Assembly (NCBI GenBank): GCA_902494595.1
Contig: CABUTY010000032.1
Location: 1-9,354 of the forward strand
Direction: 5' to 3'
Origin: an uncultured Porphyromonadaceae bacterium
Lineage (GTDB): Bacteria > Bacteroidota > Bacteroidia > Bacteroidales > Muribaculaceae
DNA: 9,354 nt
This document shows, in pieces, positions 1-5,418 of the stretch. Under the pieces are notes generated by a model, which was not told the DNA's origin, searched no databases, and saw only the letters and a list, made by a program, of their open reading frames with translations. The position numbers and the translations under genes were made by a program. The number at the start of each line of letters is the position of its first letter. Position 1 is the first letter of the stretch.

Positions 1-1
1 C

Positions 2-976
2 GTCAGGGCCATGCGCGAGGCTTTAAATCGCGAGAAGCCAGACTTGGTGAATGTGCACAATCTGTACCCTTTCATCTCTCCTGCGGCTCTGCGCGAGTGC
101 CGCAAGGCCGGAGTGCCTGTGGTGATGACCATCCATAATTTCCGGCTGATGTGCCCTACCGGTCTATTCATGCGTGACAACCGTCCTTGCGAGCTATGTC
201 TCGAGAGGGGGAATGAATGGGGTTGCGTGAGATACAACTGCGAGCATTCCATGCTTAAATCCATAGGATATGCGGCACGCAACGCGGTGGCCCGCATCCG
301 TAGGCATTACAGCGACTGCGTGGACATGTTTGCCTGCATCACCGACTTCCAGCGCCGCAAGCTCATCGAAGCCGGTTTTCCGTCGGAGAGGCTTACGGTA
401 ATTCCCAATTCTGTCGATGTCGACATGGATTTTGCGGCTACGGGCATCGGCGGCTATGTGGCTTACAGCGGCCGTATCAGCCGCGAGAAGGGCGTGGACC
501 TTATCATAGAGGCTGCCAGGCGCAATCCAGACATTCCTTTCAGGCTTGCCGGCGCTGTCAGGGACAAGGAACTGACCGAGTCATTGCCGCCCAATGTGGA
601 ACTGGCAGGGTTTCTCAATGGCAAGGCTCTGCGGCGATTCTATGCCGGTGCGCGTTTCTTTGTGATGGCATCGAGATGCTATGAGGGCTTTCCGCTGGCC
701 ATACTGGAGGCTGCCTCTTACTCCAGGGCGATGATAGCTCCTGACCATGGGGGCTTCACGGAGATTATAGCTGGCGACGGCGCCGCCATCGGGCTCCTGA
801 CTCCTCCCGGCGATGCCGGGGCTCTGTCGGCGGCTGTGAGAGGTCTCTGGGATAGTCCGGAGGAGGCGCAACGGCTGGGAGGTCTAGCCCGCGCGAAGCT
901 GTTGTCGCGCTATGCCACGCCTGTCGTGGCCGACATGTGGCGTCAGCTCACGCGCTTGCTGACTGGAGCACAGTAG
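2..976 (+). CDS. Family-4 glycosyltransferase, 5' end outside the window
   Basis: Likely transfers a sugar from a nucleotide-sugar donor to a cell-surface glycan (O-antigen, capsule or similar); donor and acceptor cannot be read from sequence. The frame is open to the left edge. The first visible ATG (11) is probably internal, because the protein begins in the middle of the N-terminal Rossmann domain (PDLVNVHNLYPF at residues 10-21 counted from that ATG), so roughly 80 residues are missing. The C-terminal donor-binding domain is intact: the GRISREKG loop (154-161), then EGFPLAILE (225-233), the E-x7-E signature of GT4 retaining enzymes. A cysteine cluster (C48, C60, C63, C72, C77) follows the HNFRLMCP segment, as in a subgroup of surface-polysaccharide GT4 proteins. 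It converges on lpxA, so it is not part of the lipid A transcript. Fold and family are secure; specificity is unknown. Confidence 0.88.
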   Translation, partial: VRAMREALNREKPDLVNVHNLYPFISPAALRECRKAGVPVVMTIHNFRLMCPTGLFMRDNRPCELCLERGNEWGCVRYNCEHSMLKSIGYAARNAVARIRRHYSDCVDMFACITDFQRRKLIEAGFPSERLTVIPNSVDVDMDFAATGIGGYVAYSGRISREKGVDLIIEAARRNPDIPFRLAGAVRDKELTESLPPNVELAGFLNGKALRRFYAGARFFVMASRCYEGFPLAILEAASYSRAMIAPDHGGFTEIIAGDGAAIGLLTPPGDAGALSAAVRGLWDSPEEAQRLGGLARAKLLSRYATPVVADMWRQLTRLLTGAQ

Positions 977-978
977 TG

Positions 979-1134
979 TTTTTGACGGAAGAACTTATTC
1001 TTATTTTTGACGGGAGAACGGGAGAACAGGAGGTCATGGTAATTAAATAGATTACCTGTCTCTCCTGTTCTCCCGTTCTCATGTCGAAAAATATATATCG
1101 TTCTACTGTCGAAAAAGAGTACCGTTCTACTGTC
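979..1134. repeat. Fold-back intergenic repeat, copy 1
   Basis: This fills the gap between two convergent genes. Arms 1014-1032 and 1062-1080 are a perfect 19-bp inverted repeat. An inner 6-bp stem (1038-1043 with 1051-1056) closes a 7-base loop, with a 5x5 internal loop between the two stems. Outside the 19-bp arms the left side has TTTTTGAC and the right side GTCGAAAAA, so the stem extends imperfectly. Further outer units occur at 979-994 and, inverted, at 1100-1116 and 1120-1134. Bases 1005-1032 recur exactly at 4661-4688, and 979-1024 recur at 4702-4747 with 3 differences. That makes this a dispersed element and not only a local hairpin. The T-run lies 5' and the A-run 3' of the stem on both strands, the reverse of an intrinsic terminator. 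A REP-like or MITE-like nature is inference. Confidence 0.8.
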
Positions 1135-1142
1135 AGGGGGGA

Positions 1143-1916
1143 TTAGATTGCGCTGCGGATAACGCCGCGCGTGGAGCCGTTGATGAAGGCCACTATCTCG
1201 TCGCGGAGCTCGGTCTGCGGCAGCGTCTCCTCTATCAGCTTCACGGCATTGGTGACGTTGAGGTCTGAGAGGTAAAGCACCCGATAGACGTCGGAGATTA
1301 TCTTTATCTGCTCGTCGGTGAAGCCGTTGCGGTGCAGTCCGATGGTGTTAAGGCCCACATACGATATAGGCTCGCGGGCCGCCTTTACGAAGGGGGGTAT
1401 ATCCTTGTTGACCAACGCACCGCCCTGAAGCATGATGTTTCTGCCGAGATGGCAGAACTGGTGTATCATGCTTCCGCCGCCAATCACGGCGGCATCGTCA
1501 ATCTGCACCTCGCCGCCAATCTGGGAGGCGTTGGACACGATGACACGGTTGCCGAGCACGCAGTCGTGAGCCACATGGGTATAGGCCATCAGCAGACAAT
1601 TGCTGCCTATGACGGTCTTACCCTTGGCAGATGTGCCTCGGTTTACGGTAACGCACTCACGCAGAGTGGTACCGTCGCCCACGAAGGCATTGGTATACTC
1701 TCCCTTGAACTTGAGGTCCTGGGGAATCGCCGACACCACGGCACCCGGAAAGATAGTGACGCCGCTGCCTATGCGTGCTCCCGGGAAGATGGTGACGTTG
1801 CCGTAAATCACGCAGTTGTCGCCAATCTCCACATCCTCATATATAGTCGAGAAGTCGCCGATGTGCACATTATTGCCTATCTTGGCTTCCTTACTCACAT
1901 TATACATTCCAGCCAT
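1143..1916 (-). CDS. lpxA: UDP-N-acetylglucosamine O-acyltransferase LpxA
   Basis: Cytoplasmic first enzyme of lipid A synthesis; it moves a 3-hydroxyacyl chain from acyl-carrier protein to the 3-OH of UDP-GlcNAc. The protein is a left-handed beta-helix built of hexapeptide repeats (about residues 8-185) followed by a helical C-terminal domain ending near GSTRGVIR. Numbered from the ATG at 1916 (257 aa, usual family length), the family's catalytic region is AYTHVAHDC, with H117 matching catalytic H125 of E. coli and H114 matching H122; IHQFCHLG gives H152. IPQDLKFKGE (64-73) is another family hallmark. Starts at GTG 1922 and ATG 1907 are also in frame. I chose 1916 because it gives the N-terminal length closest to homologues before AKIG. 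It is third in the lpx gene order but separated from lpxC-fabZ by over 230 bases, so it may be expressed partly on its own. I found no convincing promoter for it. Confidence 0.95.
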   Translation of the reverse strand: MAGMYNVSKEAKIGNNVHIGDFSTIYEDVEIGDNCVIYGNVTIFPGARIGSGVTIFPGAVVSAIPQDLKFKGEYTNAFVGDGTTLRECVTVNRGTSAKGKTVIGSNCLLMAYTHVAHDCVLGNRVIVSNASQIGGEVQIDDAAVIGGGSMIHQFCHLGRNIMLQGGALVNKDIPPFVKAAREPISYVGLNTIGLHRNGFTDEQIKIISDVYRVLYLSDLNVTNAVKLIEETLPQTELRDEIVAFINGSTRGVIRSAI

Positions 1917-1926
1917 AAACACTTAA

Positions 1927-2155
1927 GAAGTTGTTTTAACCAATTTACGTAATATAAACAATACAAAAAAAGTTGTTGACTTTATGGCAACCTTCATCAA
2001 TCTTTTGGGCGTATTTCTCCTCTCTCATCGGCACCTACCGAGAGGCGGCTGCCTGTTGGGTCGCCTTCGCTCCCCGAGCCCTGCGGGGTTCGACAGAAGA
2101 AATCCATTCCAAAACCTTAATAAATATTGCCATAAAAATTAGTTTAAACAACTTC
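1927..2155. repeat. Imperfect palindrome filling the lpxC-fabZ/lpxA gap
   Basis: The spacer is bounded by a 20-bp inverted repeat: 1927-1946 against 2136-2155, 18 of 20 matching. The right arm abuts the lpxC-fabZ stop codon and the left arm lies just upstream of lpxA. Inside is a perfect 10-bp inverted repeat (1981-1990 with 2127-2136), followed inward by a patchily matching stretch. The left side has about 34 extra bases (1947-1980) with no partner on the right. The centre (about 2019-2091) is near 70% G+C in A+T-rich flanks and holds three short hairpins: CGG/CCG with CTCT/AGAG at 2022-2044, AGGCG/CGCCT at 2043-2066, and CCCCG/CGGGG at 2072-2088. It could be a decayed miniature mobile element or a structured untranslated RNA. 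No flanking target duplication is evident. The function is unknown. Confidence 0.6.
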
Positions 2156-3537
2156 TATTTGTTCTTGATTATCTGGGCCATGAACTCTGCCTCACAGACA
2201 ATTTTCTCGCCGACGAAAGCATACCCCTTCACCACGGCGCATCCGCGGCGTATTTCTGTGGCAAGGGCCACATGCAGCTTCAGCGTGTCGCCTGGCACCA
2301 CTTTCTGGCGAAACTTCACATTGTCGATCTTCAGGAAATACGTGGAGTATTTCTCAGGCTCCTCCAGGAAGTTGAGCACGAGGACACCGGCGGTCTGGGC
2401 CATAGCCTCCACCTGCAGCACTCCCGGCATCACGGGCTCCTGAGGGAAGTGTCCCTGGAAGAAGGGCTCGTTGACGGTAACGTTCTTGACGGCCACGGCA
2501 TGCTTCTTGTCGATCTCTATAATCTTGTCGATCAGCAGGAAGGGGAAACGGTGAGGTATTCGTTCCTTTATCTGGTTGATGTCGAGCACCGGGGCATCGT
2601 TGGGATTATAACCCGGAGCCTGGATCTCGGTATGCTTCACCTCATGGCGTAGTGAGCGCGTGAACTTGTTGTTGACAGTATGTCCGGGGCGCACAGCCAC
2701 AACGCGGCCGCGAATCGGACGGCCTATCAGGGCCATGTCGCCTATGAGGTCCATGAGCTTATGGCGTGCCGGCTCATTGTCCCATACGAGCGGCTTGGGA
2801 TTGATGTAGCCCAACTTGTCGAGATGCATGCTCGGTATACCCATCACGCCGCATATCTTGTCGACATTTTCCTGAGGAATCTCGCGGTCGTAGATCACGA
2901 TGGCATTGTCGAGGTCACCACCCTTGATAAGGTTATGGGCCATAAGCTGCTCTATCTCACGCACGAAGACGAATGTGCGTGCACCGGCCACTTCCTGACG
3001 GAAGTCGGCAAGGTCGTCGAGAACGGCAAACTGGTTGGGGAGCACCGGCGAGTCGTACTCCACCATGCATTCCACGCTGAAGCCCTCGTCGGGATAGATG
3101 GTAAGTATCGAACCTGTGGCCTCGTCGCGATAGCGTTTCTTCTCCTTGACCACGTAGAAATCCTTGTCGGCATTCTGCGCCTCGAGTCCGACGCTCTCGA
3201 TACCTTCCACGAAAGGCATTGCGCTGCCATCGAGAATAGGCACTTCGGGGCCGTCTACTTCCACGAGTACATTGTCGATACCTGCGGCGTATAAGGCGGC
3301 CATGGCGTGCTCGATGGTGCTTACCACCACTCCATCGCGGCCTATTACCGTGCCGCGTGTGGTGTCGACCACATTTTCGGCCACTGCATTGATCTCGGGG
3401 GCGCCCTCAAGGTCGACGCGCTTGAACTTATAGCCTGTATTGGCGGCCGCCGGCTTGAAGACGGCCTTCAGCTTCATTCCTGTGTGAAGCCCTTTGCCCT
3501 CTACGCTGAACGGCGCCTTTAATGTCATCTGGTTCAT
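2155..3537 (-). CDS. lpxC-fabZ: Bifunctional LpxC deacetylase / FabZ dehydratase fusion
   Basis: A two-domain enzyme typical of Bacteroidota. The N-terminal LpxC domain (about 1-305) is the zinc deacetylase that removes acetate from UDP-3-O-acyl-GlcNAc, the committed lipid A step. The C-terminal FabZ domain (about 315-460) dehydrates 3-hydroxyacyl-ACP in fatty acid elongation. LpxC residues visible: GKGLHTG (14-20), STIEHAMAAL with E76 (general base) and zinc ligand H77, RHKLMDLIGD with zinc ligands H259 and D263, and PGHTVNN with H286. FabZ residues visible: IPHRFPFLLID (327-337) and QGHFPQEPVMPGVLQVEAMAQ with catalytic H363 and E377. Both active sites look intact, and 460 aa fits the known fusion. 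The start at 3537 matches the normal LpxC N-terminus (TLKAPFSVEGKGLHTG follows). It lies 8 bases after the lpxD stop, so the two are surely co-transcribed. Joining both activities may balance lipid A against phospholipid synthesis, since both draw on 3-hydroxyacyl-ACP. Confidence 0.97.
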   Translation of the reverse strand: MNQMTLKAPFSVEGKGLHTGMKLKAVFKPAAANTGYKFKRVDLEGAPEINAVAENVVDTTRGTVIGRDGVVVSTIEHAMAALYAAGIDNVLVEVDGPEVPILDGSAMPFVEGIESVGLEAQNADKDFYVVKEKKRYRDEATGSILTIYPDEGFSVECMVEYDSPVLPNQFAVLDDLADFRQEVAGARTFVFVREIEQLMAHNLIKGGDLDNAIVIYDREIPQENVDKICGVMGIPSMHLDKLGYINPKPLVWDNEPARHKLMDLIGDMALIGRPIRGRVVAVRPGHTVNNKFTRSLRHEVKHTEIQAPGYNPNDAPVLDINQIKERIPHRFPFLLIDKIIEIDKKHAVAVKNVTVNEPFFQGHFPQEPVMPGVLQVEAMAQTAGVLVLNFLEEPEKYSTYFLKIDNVKFRQKVVPGDTLKLHVALATEIRRGCAVVKGYAFVGEKIVCEAEFMAQIIKNK

Positions 3538-3545
3538 ATGTCGTG

Positions 3546-4544
3546 TTATCTGTTTTTATTGAAAAGTTCCTCAAGGCGGTTTATATAGGCCTGATTCTTC
3601 ATATACTTACGGGCGTCGGTGGCGGGATAACCGAAGATGCGGCAATCGTCGGCCACGTTCTTATGGACGCCGCTCTGTGCGCCGAAGCCATTGCGGCTAC
3701 CTATGTGAAGGTGTCCGGCGAATCCCACCTGACCTCCAACCATATTGTGGCTGCCTATCTTTGTGGAACCGGCCACGCCGCTCTGCGAAGCAAAGACGTT
3801 CATCTCCCCCAGCTCCACATTATGGGCAATCTGCACGAGATTGTCGAGCTTCGTGCCACGTCCTATGCGTGTGGCGCCGAAGGTAGCTCGGTCAACACAG
3901 GTGTTGGCTCCTATCTCCACATCGTCGGCAATCTCCACGATGCCCGTCTGGGGAATCTTCTCGTAGCTGCCGTCGGCACATGGAGCGAAGCCGAAGCCAT
4001 CGGCGCCTATGACGCATCCGCTGTGAAGGATACATCTGCTGCCTATGCGGCATCCCTCATAAATGCGGACTCCGGGGCGCACCACGGTGCCCTCGCCTAT
4101 CTCTACCCCCTCCCCGACGTATGCCTGAGGATATATCCTTACTCCCTTGCCGAGCTTGGCGCCGGAGCCTATATAGGCGAATGCCCCGATATAGGCATCA
4201 TCCGGCACTTCCACGCCGTCGGCCACAAAGCATGGCTGCTCTATGCCCCGCGGCACTTTCTTCTGGGCCTCGAAGGCGTTGAGGAGGTCGGCAAGAGATT
4301 TATACGGGTCGGCGACACGTATTATGGCTGCCGCCTTGCTGCCTGTGGTGTCGAAATCATCGGCCACAAGCACAGCACTCGCCTCTGTGCTCCCGATGTA
4401 ATGGGCATATTTGGGATTGGCTATGAAAGTGATGTCGCCGGGCCCGGCTTCCTCTATCTTGGCAAAACCTTTAATCGGCACGTCGACATCTCCTTCCACC
4501 CGGCCACCTGTCATGGCCGCTATCAGCTGCGGTGTAATTTCCAT
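3546..4544 (-). CDS. lpxD: UDP-3-O-acylglucosamine N-acyltransferase LpxD
   Basis: Third acyl-transfer-pathway enzyme of lipid A synthesis; it adds a 3-hydroxyacyl chain from ACP to the free amine of UDP-3-O-acyl-glucosamine. The protein is 332 aa, in the usual range. An N-terminal uridine-binding domain (about 1-100, including GDITFIANPKY at 37-47) precedes a long hexapeptide-repeat beta-helix (about 105-300). A short helical tail follows (312-332). The catalytic region NLVQIAHNVELG contains H241, matching H239 of E. coli. Other hallmarks are GADGFGFAP (180-188), the CVDRATFG stretch (216-223) and the GVAGSTKIG coil (256-264). The frame is open upstream to 4610, but MEITPQLIAAMTGG from ATG 4544 matches the normal N-terminus, and the promoter at 4599-4630 overlaps the longer reading. 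It is the first gene of the leftward transcript. Confidence 0.96.
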   Translation of the reverse strand: MEITPQLIAAMTGGRVEGDVDVPIKGFAKIEEAGPGDITFIANPKYAHYIGSTEASAVLVADDFDTTGSKAAAIIRVADPYKSLADLLNAFEAQKKVPRGIEQPCFVADGVEVPDDAYIGAFAYIGSGAKLGKGVRIYPQAYVGEGVEIGEGTVVRPGVRIYEGCRIGSRCILHSGCVIGADGFGFAPCADGSYEKIPQTGIVEIADDVEIGANTCVDRATFGATRIGRGTKLDNLVQIAHNVELGEMNVFASQSGVAGSTKIGSHNMVGGQVGFAGHLHIGSRNGFGAQSGVHKNVADDCRIFGYPATDARKYMKNQAYINRLEELFNKNR

Positions 4545-4598
4545 TTTGTCTTCTTTTGTCTGGGACAATACCCTACAAACCTCTCTTGATATACACGG

Positions 4599-4630
4599 CA
4601 AAATTAACACTAAATATTGAAATACCCAAA
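4599..4630 (-). promoter_or_regulatory. Predicted Bacteroidota-type promoter for lpxD/lpxC-fabZ
   Basis: Reading leftward, TTTG (4627-4630) is followed after 20 bases by TAATTTTG (4599-4606). This is an exact fit to the Bacteroidota primary-sigma consensus, -33 TTTG and -7 TAnnTTTG. Transcription would start near 4592, giving a leader of roughly 48 bases before the lpxD ATG at 4544. The -33 box sits at the edge of the fold-back repeat at 4632-4799. The start site is inferred only. Confidence 0.7.
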
Positions 4631-4631
4631 A

Positions 4632-4799
4632 ATGTCTTCGACAGGAGACCTTCTTCTTTATTTTGACGGGAGAACGGGAGAACAGGAGAGTCAGGTATTC
4701 CTTTTTGACAGAAGAACAGATTCTTATTTTTGACGGGAGAACGGGAGAGTCGGGTAAAACTACCCTGCTCTCCCGTTCTTCCGTTCTATTGTCGAAAAA
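4632..4799. repeat. Fold-back intergenic repeat, copy 2 (composite)
   Basis: This relative of the element at 979-1134 lies between two divergent promoters. It has two left-hand half units. The first, 4661-4688, is identical over 28 bases to 1005-1032 but lacks its own right arm. The second starts at 4702 and matches 979-1024 at 43 of 46 positions. The second unit folds: 4735-4749 pairs with 4768-4782 (15 bp, one G-T wobble), with an inner GGGTA/TACCC stem (4752-4756 with 4761-4765) and a 4-base loop. The right end again finishes in GTCGAAAAA. The stem sequence is conserved between copies while the loop differs with compensating inner-stem changes (GGTAAT/ATTACC against GGGTA/TACCC). This suggests the folded form matters, although template-driven repair of a palindrome could give the same pattern. 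Confidence 0.78.
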
Positions 4800-4810
4800 T
4801 GCGGGGTTTC

Positions 4811-4841
4811 ATTGCCGTATCAACTTTTTTCATTATTTTTG
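4811..4841 (+). promoter_or_regulatory. Predicted Bacteroidota-type promoter for the mce-mmd cluster
   Basis: ATTG (4811-4814) is followed after 19 bases by TATTTTTG (4834-4841). This matches the TAnnTTTG -7 box exactly and the TTTG -33 box at three of four bases. Transcription would start near 4849, leaving an untranslated leader of about 77 bases before mce at 4926. I saw no clear riboswitch or operator in that leader. Confidence 0.68.
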
Positions 4842-4925
4842 CAAGCGAAAGGGAGGCGGGTCACAAACAGTCCGACTCCAAGCAATGACAATGTATAAAC
4901 TCTAACCCTAAACAATACGAAATCA

Positions 4926-5348
4926 ATGGAAATCTCACACATTGAGCACATTGGCATAGCCGTACCGAATCTGGCAGAGGCTATCAAGTATTATGAGGAT
5001 ATCCTCGGTCTGAAATGCTACAAGCAGGAAGTAGTGGAGGACCAGAAAGTGACGACAGCCTTCTTCAAGGTAGGCGACACGAAGATAGAGCTTCTGGAGG
5101 CCACGAGCCCCGACAGCACCATCGCGAAGTTCATCGAGAAGAACGGTGGCCGCGGAGGTATGCATCACATGGCGTTCGCCGTGGAGGATGGTGTGGCAGA
5201 GGCCCTGAAGGAATGCGAGGAGAAGGGTGTGCGCTTGATTGACAAGGCTCCGCGCAAGGGTGCCGACGGCCTGCAGATAGCTTTCCTTCACCCCAAGAGC
5301 ACCGAGGCCGTGCTGACAGAGCTCTGTGAAGACCCCGCTAAAAAATAA
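4926..5348 (+). CDS. mce: Methylmalonyl-CoA epimerase
   Basis: Interconverts (R)- and (S)-methylmalonyl-CoA in the cytoplasm. It links the B12-dependent mutase, which yields the (R) form from succinyl-CoA, to the decarboxylase encoded next to it, which uses the (S) form. The 140-aa protein is one VOC-fold chain of two paired beta-alpha-beta-beta-beta modules, the usual length. Motifs are HIEHIGIAVPNL with metal ligand H8, the KIELLE strand (53-58), GGMHHMAFAV with the metal-binding His pair H80/H81, and AVLTEL near the end with E132 as the likely last ligand. The ATG at 4926 lies at the normal N-terminus. It is first in the rightward cluster, with mmdA starting 70 bases on. The neighbouring Na+-pump decarboxylase genes confirm the role in propionate formation over other VOC functions. 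Confidence 0.95.
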   Translation: MEISHIEHIGIAVPNLAEAIKYYEDILGLKCYKQEVVEDQKVTTAFFKVGDTKIELLEATSPDSTIAKFIEKNGGRGGMHHMAFAVEDGVAEALKECEEKGVRLIDKAPRKGADGLQIAFLHPKSTEAVLTELCEDPAKK

Positions 5349-5358
5349 CAACCAGACG

Positions 5359-5395
5359 AAAGAGGGTGCGGCATGACATATGCGGCGCTCTCTTT
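5359..5395 (+). promoter_or_regulatory. Hairpin in the mce-mmdA spacer
   Basis: An 11-bp stem (5359-5369 with 5385-5395, two G-T wobbles) continues past one G-G mismatch into an inner 4-bp stem (5371-5374 with 5380-5383) with a 5-base loop. Only a T4 tract (5393-5396), mostly inside the stem, follows, so it is at best a weak terminator or attenuator. It more likely shapes mRNA stability or processing between mce and mmdA. It ends 23 bases before the mmdA start. Confidence 0.5.
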
Positions 5396-5418
5396 TGCGG
5401 TTTCATAAGACAATTGAT

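Noticed and set aside
1946..1973. A possible promoter for lpxA on the minus strand (TTTG followed by TAAATTGG)
   Set aside because: The spacing is only 16 bases and the -7 box departs from TAnnTTTG, unlike the two clean promoters elsewhere in the window.
2071..2100. A GGTTCGA T-loop-like sequence suggesting a tRNA
   Set aside because: The bases around it do not form a 5-bp T stem and no acceptor or anticodon arms can be drawn at the right distances.
1973..2443. A 156-codon frame on the plus strand across the lpxA upstream spacer
   Set aside because: Most of it is antisense to the FabZ domain and the rest is the palindromic spacer; there is no protein-like pattern.
3522..4589. A 355-codon open frame on the plus strand opposite lpxD
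   Set aside because: It mirrors a confidently identified gene. It is rich in His, Ala and Gly and has no domain-like pattern; long antisense frames are expected from the G+C-biased codon use here.
4663..4905. An 80-codon frame on the plus strand upstream of mce
   Set aside because: It is translated from the fold-back repeat and runs through the predicted mce promoter. The composition is repeat-driven and there is no start context.
5393..5396. A rho-independent terminator after mce
   Set aside because: The T tract is only four bases and mostly inside the stem. mmdA follows closely in the same pathway, so full termination would make little sense.
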